Origin: Bimuria novae-zelandiae CBS 107.79
Lineage: Eukaryota > Ascomycota > Dothideomycetes > Pleosporales > Didymosphaeriaceae
Assembly: GCA_010015655.1 (NCBI GenBank)
Contig: ML976695.1
Location: forward strand, 445,685 to 509,684
DNA length: 64,000 nucleotides
Direction: 5' to 3'
Under the pieces are notes generated by a model. The model searched no databases and was not told the DNA's origin. It was given only the letters and a program-made list of their open reading frames with translations. Shown here piece by piece: positions 58,964 to 64,000 of the stretch. Each line of letters starts with the position of its first letter. The first letter of the stretch is position 1. A program made the position numbers and the translations under genes.

Positions 58964-59771
58964 GTGGCTGTCAATTGCACCCTCAAACCAATTCTCTTGA
59001 CCCGTTTATTGTTCGCGACTTTATACCTATGCTACGTCTTATTCCTACTCTTCGATCAGCAGTGGAACTTGACATGGCTATCTTGGAGGGAAATGACATG
59101 CTTAGGCCACAGCCGGCCAGAAGGACACGTTAAGAATTACGGGTATTAAAAAGTTTGATCAACGTGGGATATTTTCCAGGTTAACTTTGCCCCTTTTGCG
59201 GCATCCGAGTCCAAAACGTTTGCTTTTACCAGGGGTGTCACTTCTGAACAAGTTCCTTCGCGAAGAAGAGTGTCCCTTGTCCGCTGCTCTCTGCTTTGTG
59301 ACGGGTAAACATCCTCATTTATTCTGCAGCCCCTCTTTACAGCTAACAAGCTGTGGCGTAGAATCTTACTATTCACTTATCTTACCCACAACTCGAAATT
59401 CTTCTGCAGCTCCCTGACATAACTACATTACATTTTTCTCTCACTTCGTTGCTCGGCCGACTTACCCCTGCCGCTACCATACCTATAAAATTCTTCTTGG
59501 CCTCCTTTCTTCTCTTCTCTACTATCATCATTTCCCTGACCTCAAAGACAGCAGGGATTCTTCCACATTTGAACGCGATATAAGCAGTCTAGTAGCCCTG
59601 CAGGCGAAAGTTCCAGGTCACCGAATTACCTCAACGCACAGCACGAAAGCCAACTTGTCAAAACCTGGCCGAGTTTGAGACTTGAACATCAGTTTATTGT
59701 ATTCACGGGGACATAACAGGAGTCATGGGACGTAGTACTGACCGTCTCTAGTACTTTAGCCAGCGTCCGCA
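58964..59771. other. intergenic, no gene seen
   Basis: GC-moderate DNA with pyrimidine-rich runs near 59420-59530 (possible promoter of the next gene). No supported frame. Confidence 0.4.
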
Positions 59772-61384
59772 ATGAAGGTCCAAGAGAAGAACTCGGACCG
59801 GCGCGCCGAGGTTCATGTCCACGTCCAGGAGAAATTGGACAAGCTGCCTGAGTTCGGGCAGTATGTCGAAGCTGTCGATGGGGCTCTGTGCTGTTATATA
59901 CCCGCCAGCGAGGGAGATGTCATCAAAGTAACCGGCATGTTCCACGGCACGGCAAGTTACCTCCTATCCAGTCATCAAGGCTGGGCTTTACTAATTGCCA
60001 CAGACCCTCAGTATCGCCCATGACCTCGTCATCGACGGTGTCCTCCGAAAGGCGCAGAACACTATCAGCAAAAACGTCAAATATCAGAAGGGCATTAAGC
60101 TTGATCTTGATTCGGTACTGCACCGAGTCGACTGCGGTGGCGAAACCAATATCATTGACACCATGATGAAGGTAGTGCCGGTGAGCGGATTCCATTTTAC
60201 ACAGAAGGACGCCTGGGAGACCATTGGCACGATCAAACTTTACCTTTACGTCCCTCGTACGTTCGGCACCGACCATCCGCTCGACAGCGAGGTCTTTACC
60301 TACTTGGACGACGAAGCGGAGGATGTGGACGAAGACGAGGACAAAGGCGAAGAAAAGGAAGCAGAGGGGCAGGATGGAGAGAACAACGGAGAAAACGAGG
60401 GCACACAGGAGCCGTCGGAGGCGGAAACCATTAAGGAGCCCAAAGAGAAGGGGACAGGAGCGACCTACAAGTCAATCGCGCCGGACTTCATGATCGAGTT
60501 TGAGAAGAATGTCCAGCAGATCGACCCCAAGACTGCCAACGCCTAGAAAAAGAAGCTCAAGACGAAACGCCCGAGCAAGGAGCCATGGGCCATCTTCCGC
60601 TTCCACTACCGCAGCTAGGGTACGTAACCTGACGCGCCCTACTACGAGTTACCCCAGGATATACAATACAACGCCCGCAAAAACGCAGATTTGACATTTA
60701 CTAACGCACCTACAGAAGCGGTCGACGCGCAAGACCCCGAGATGAAGCTTACGCACAACCCGAGGACGAAAGGAAAAGGCGAGGAGCCTCACATGCTCAA
60801 TCTCGCCCCCGTGCCAGTCCTCCAAGTCGGAGCAAAGCCAGGTCAACCAGACGACACCAGCTCTACACGCGCCTCCTCGCAGACGTCTCTTTCAAGTACG
60901 CCTTTCGGATCCAACAGCCCACTCGGCAAGTACTCATCCAGCCTTTTGGCACAAAACCAGCTCGCCATCGACGAAACCAGCTCCGAGTTGACCGTCGCCT
61001 CCGAGACATCTAGGAACGCGGAGCTCGCAAAGGCCAGCGAGTCTACCCTCGCACCCCCAGACCCAGCACTTCCAGCACGCCCAGCTGTCCCCACGCCTAG
61101 CCTTACGGCCACCACCGGCAAGCGCCCGCGTAGGTCGATCTCCGAAACGCTCCTGCAGCTCGAGCAAACGAAAGCGCTTCGAGCTCGAGGTCCAGCTGCA
61201 GCCGTACGAGCCAGAGAGACGCGCGGAGCAGGAGCGGTTGGAGCACGAGTTGGAGGTCGAGGATGCGAAGTACAAGGAGGAAGACGGGGCTTTGAAAGAG
61301 GAGAGGAAGATGCTGGCGAGATTTGAGAAGGCGCGGGAGGAACGGATTAGGAGGGCGAGGGAGGAGAGGGGAGCGAGTGAGTGA
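59772..61384 (+). pseudogene. uncharacterised acidic/charged protein gene, decayed
   Basis: The ATG at 59772 (MKVQEKNSDRRAEVHVHVQE) joins through a GC-AG intron (59952-60003, GCAAGT...CACAG) to TLSIAHDLVIDGVLRKAQN and IIDTMMKVVPVSGFHF, DAWETIGTIKLYLYVPRTFG, then a long Asp/Glu run. Two TAG stops follow in frame at 60544 and 60616, each within coherent sequence (KKKLKTKRPSKEPWAIFRFH). A GT-AG intron 60620-60715 leads to a Ser/Thr/Pro-rich part and a C-terminal coiled coil (ERRAEQERLEHELEVEDAK) that is one frame off after about 61170. Both stops would be CAG if one CpA-to-TpA change were undone. The N-terminal half looks like a beta-rich fungal-specific domain; I cannot name it. A shorter protein ending at 60546 cannot be excluded. 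Confidence 0.6.
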
Positions 61385-62423
61385 GGATCTTGGCAGGGAA
61401 CGTGGGCGAGGGATTAATGGTTGAAGAGGCAAGAAGATAGCGGCCTTGCCTGCGAGGGGGTCGGTGTTTGGGTTAAGTGGTGGTAGGATTGGTGGGTTTG
61501 AAGCTTGCAAAGTGGGATAGGGCGTTGGGTAGGCGTAGAGGTGAGCATGGTTGAACCTTTAGGAGAAGTGCTTTGGTGGCTGGAGCCTTTGGCGCCGGCT
61601 GCTTTTGCACTAAACTAGCTGTAATTCAGCTAGGAGTCGAATTGAAACGACGTTGTGGTTAGAAAAACCATTCGAGCTGTAAGTAACGTATGTTACACTA
61701 GGAAGTGCTTTACAATACCCGAATCACTGCTGCATGTTGTCCTCCAAATTTTCTAGTGTCCCAGTGCGAGAGCTGATGAAGACGGGTTTTTCCGGGAGGG
61801 ACGTGACATGGTGTACAGCGCAAATGTGAATCTCCCCCGACGTTCCAAAAACTGCCCGAGACGCGCTCTGCGCAAGCGAGTAGATTTCCCTAAACCATGC
61901 ATGGCATACACAAGCACAGGCCTTACAGCAAGGGCAAATACTCGTCACCGAAGACAGTGCAATCGTACCCAACAATTGACATGCAGAATCCGGTTATGCA
62001 AGATAAACAGGTGGTTTTTTGCGTCGCCTGATAACTTCACACGCTCGACCCGGATGTGTTTCGAAGTGATCGCTTTATATGGGTACGCCTAAGTGTAGGT
62101 ATTCAGTCCCGAACAATCTACATTACAAAGTTCGACATGGTGAGAGACGGGCACACTACGATGTGGCTACTTATAATGCATGTCCTCCTATATGTGCCAC
62201 AATACGTATATTTCCTTAGAATGTAGAATGTATTGTCGAAAGCCCACTCCGTTGCATAAACACATATTTGAGAGCTCAGGGGTATCAATTTGAAAGCCTT
62301 AGGACTAGCAACTGTTCCACTCGCACTTCATTCCCAGGGCACGATCCACACCGAGGCCACCCAGTCCAACATGCCCACATGGTCGAAGACTTGACAGCAT
62401 ATCATGACGCCTTTGCGGGATGT
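61385..62423. other. 1-kb region without a supported gene
   Basis: Sequence of ordinary base composition. Frames such as minus 61724-61975 and plus 61808-62092 are short and show no motif or codon regularity. Probably the 3' flanks of the two neighbours. Confidence 0.4.
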
Positions 62424-63290
62424 TTAGTTCCTAGCTACCCGCATGTTGGCCCTGATGCGCTCCAGCAGCTCGGTCGTCGTGGCGAGCGGTGATGGGTGGA
62501 GGTTCCGCTACGAATACAATTAGCCCGACAGACACCAACGATGTTCGTCACAAGATGGGAGTGGGTACACGAGACACTGGTAATAGGATTCGGAGAACAT
62601 ACCTTCTTCAACCACGTAACACACTCCTCATGAGTCCATGTCTCGGGGTCTGCGTGACATGATTAGCATACCATAACATTCGAGGCCCAACATGCTTGAC
62701 CGCTACCAGCTTGCCCTACCCAGCTTGCCCTTCTAAACCTTGGTCGTACAGGGCTTGGACAGTATTCTGCCAGTGCATACCAGCGTAGATTGCTAGGCTA
62801 AACTTGGTGCTCACCGACGGCACGGCATCGCGCGACGTTTGCTACCACCGCCACGGCGCAGGTATACCCGTCGGCATGAATACCCACAGCAGTGGGACAC
62901 AGATAGCTATCAGAAGGAACAGGACTAGCATACCTCCTTGCGGATCCCGACTGGGAAAGAGGTCCTGGCCCCAGATACTCCACGCTGCAACACCGGTTAC
63001 GATCGCCGCGAAGGCGAAGAAGGGGGTCTAGTTGAAGGTTAGTACTTTGTTTAAGAGAACATGAAATGATCATCATCTTGGACGTAGCTGCCGAATTGGG
63101 TGCTAATGATACGTTGGAAACTGGAGAGAGATATGATCGGGCTGAGAAACTGCTAGCATCTTTTGAACATGATAGAAAAAGAGGGTCGGTCAGGGAGGAC
63201 TCTTTCGGGAATTCCGCGTTGAAGATTCAGCGAAGAAGCAGATTTTGTACTTACGCGTTGGCTTGTCGCGCGATCAAGTGGTGTTGGCAT
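62424..63290 (-). CDS. small single-span membrane protein with SAP/Ish1-like C-terminus (86 aa)
   Basis: Four small exons on the minus strand (63255-63290, 62934-63027, 62603-62649, 62424-62507) join in phase. The start is MPTPLDRATSQR, then TPFFAFAAIVTGVAAWSIWG (a transmembrane segment) and QDLFPSRDPQGDPETW. The end is THEECVTWLKKRNLHPSPLA and TTTELLERIRANMRVARN. The pattern DPETWTxEExxxWLKxRNLxPSxxATxxELLERIxANM resembles the helix-extension-helix (SAP/Ish1-like) motif in small fungal membrane proteins. Function unknown; mitochondrial or ER location is a guess. The introns of 227 and 284 nt are long for this locus. The whole coding region is only 261 nt, which makes it easy to miss. Confidence 0.8.
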
Positions 63291-63648
63291 GGCGCAGATG
63301 ATGATGGGTATTCGAAATGCGGTTGTGTTTGAAGGCGACAGGTGAGATTTTGGTGTATGCGGCTGCGAGGCAGGCTTCTTAAGTCAATTTATTAGAAGCG
63401 TGACCCTACCACGGGTTATAGGCAGCAATCAATGGGGAAGGGGCAAGCTGTCTGTTTCACGCTGCAAGCTCGAAGGATTTACGCCACACACGTCGTCACT
63501 GCACCTTTCCCCATTCAGCCTCGTGCACCTGCGCCTCTTGGTAGCCCGTGCTCCACAAGCGAATTCCTCCACAACCAAATTGTCTGGCGCTCACGAACGT
63601 AGACGAAACGACCAGATCACCGACCTCGATCCACACCACACCGCCAAA
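63291..63648. promoter_or_regulatory. divergent promoter of the 86-aa gene and RPL38
   Basis: 358 bp separate the two start codons, which point outward. The RPL38 side has a pyrimidine-rich leader (about 63500-63545) as common upstream of fungal ribosomal-protein genes. No specific operator motif is claimed. Confidence 0.5.
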
Positions 63649-64000
63649 ATGCCGTCCGAAGTCTCCGACATCAAGCAGTTCATCGAGATCTGCCGCCGCA
63701 AGGATGCCAAGTGTACGTCTCCCACACCTGCGCAATCGCTGGCTTGAGCGTCCCGCGCATGCGAAAGCGCTGGAGCTTGGCGATTGGGAGGAGAAGAGGA
63801 TGGAATGGGAGTTAGAGGACTGTTACTGACGATATGCAGCCGCGCGCATAAAGAAGAACAAGAAGGCCGGCAACATCAAGTTCAAGGTCCGGTGCCAGAA
63901 GTTCATCTACACCCTCGTTCTCAAAGACACCGACAAGGCGGAGAAGTTGAAGCAGAGTCTTCCTCCGGGTATGCATATTATTCCCACACCATTCGCCTGG
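63649..64000 (+). CDS. RPL38: 60S ribosomal protein L38 (eL38), 3' end beyond window
   Basis: Exon 1 is 63649-63712 ([21 protein letters not shown]). After a GT-AG intron (63713-63839), exon 2 is 63840-63968 ([43 protein letters not shown]). A second donor, GTATGC, starts at 63969, so a last short exon lies beyond the edge. The sequence is the near-universal eL38 with its Lys-rich rRNA-binding surface and KFKVRCxxFLYTL core. It is a component of the cytosolic large ribosomal subunit. The family is about 70-80 aa; about 64 are seen here. Confidence 0.96.

Overview
The window reads as nuclear DNA of a filamentous ascomycete, most likely a dothideomycete (Pleosporales-like). Genes have short GT-AG introns with CTAAC/CTGAC branch points. 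The conserved genes (BUD23, IDH1, SVP26, RPL38) are of fungal type. GC-rich gene islands alternate sharply with long AT-rich, TpA-rich tracts of dead transposons. In those tracts the coding frames are kept but riddled with TAG/TAA codons, as expected from repeat-induced point mutation (RIP, C-to-T mainly at CpA). The species is an inference; no marker gene settles it.

Layout: 1-315 is the start of an un-mutated Tc1/mariner-like transposase running off the left edge. 446-32089 is a nested graveyard: seven pogo/Fot1-type DNA transposons (446-2579, 2582-4690, 11675-13464, 15843-17691, 24803-28504, 25717-27563, 30235-32089), one element with an 8-bp target duplication (6066-7751), several Ty3/gypsy chromovirus-like wrecks and two solo LTRs. 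32.1-34.8 kb is a small island with one intact cytochrome P450. 34764-38193 is a hAT element with an exact 8-bp target duplication and an LTR nested in it.

38.2-47.7 kb is gene-bearing: a fungal 7-TM rhodopsin-like protein (+), a broken glutathione S-transferase, a beta-hydroxyacid dehydrogenase (-), a BTB-domain protein with an apparent frameshift (-), and SVP26 (-). 47751-54343 looks like one mariner-type element carrying two convergent genes, with a Mutator-like (MULE) element inserted in its left end. 54.5-64 kb is a dense housekeeping block: BUD23 (+) converging with IDH1 (-), a second beta-hydroxyacid dehydrogenase (+), a decayed acidic-protein gene (+), a four-exon 86-aa membrane protein (-), and RPL38 (+), cut by the right edge.

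The most unusual signals are in the mobile DNA. Terminal inverted repeats of at least six pogo-type elements with unrelated TIR sequences are each built from short direct repeats spaced about 15-18 bp. The two-gene mariner contains a 567-codon accessory frame I cannot assign to a family. Exon structures were worked out by hand from splice signals and reading-frame continuity. No database search or alignment was run.
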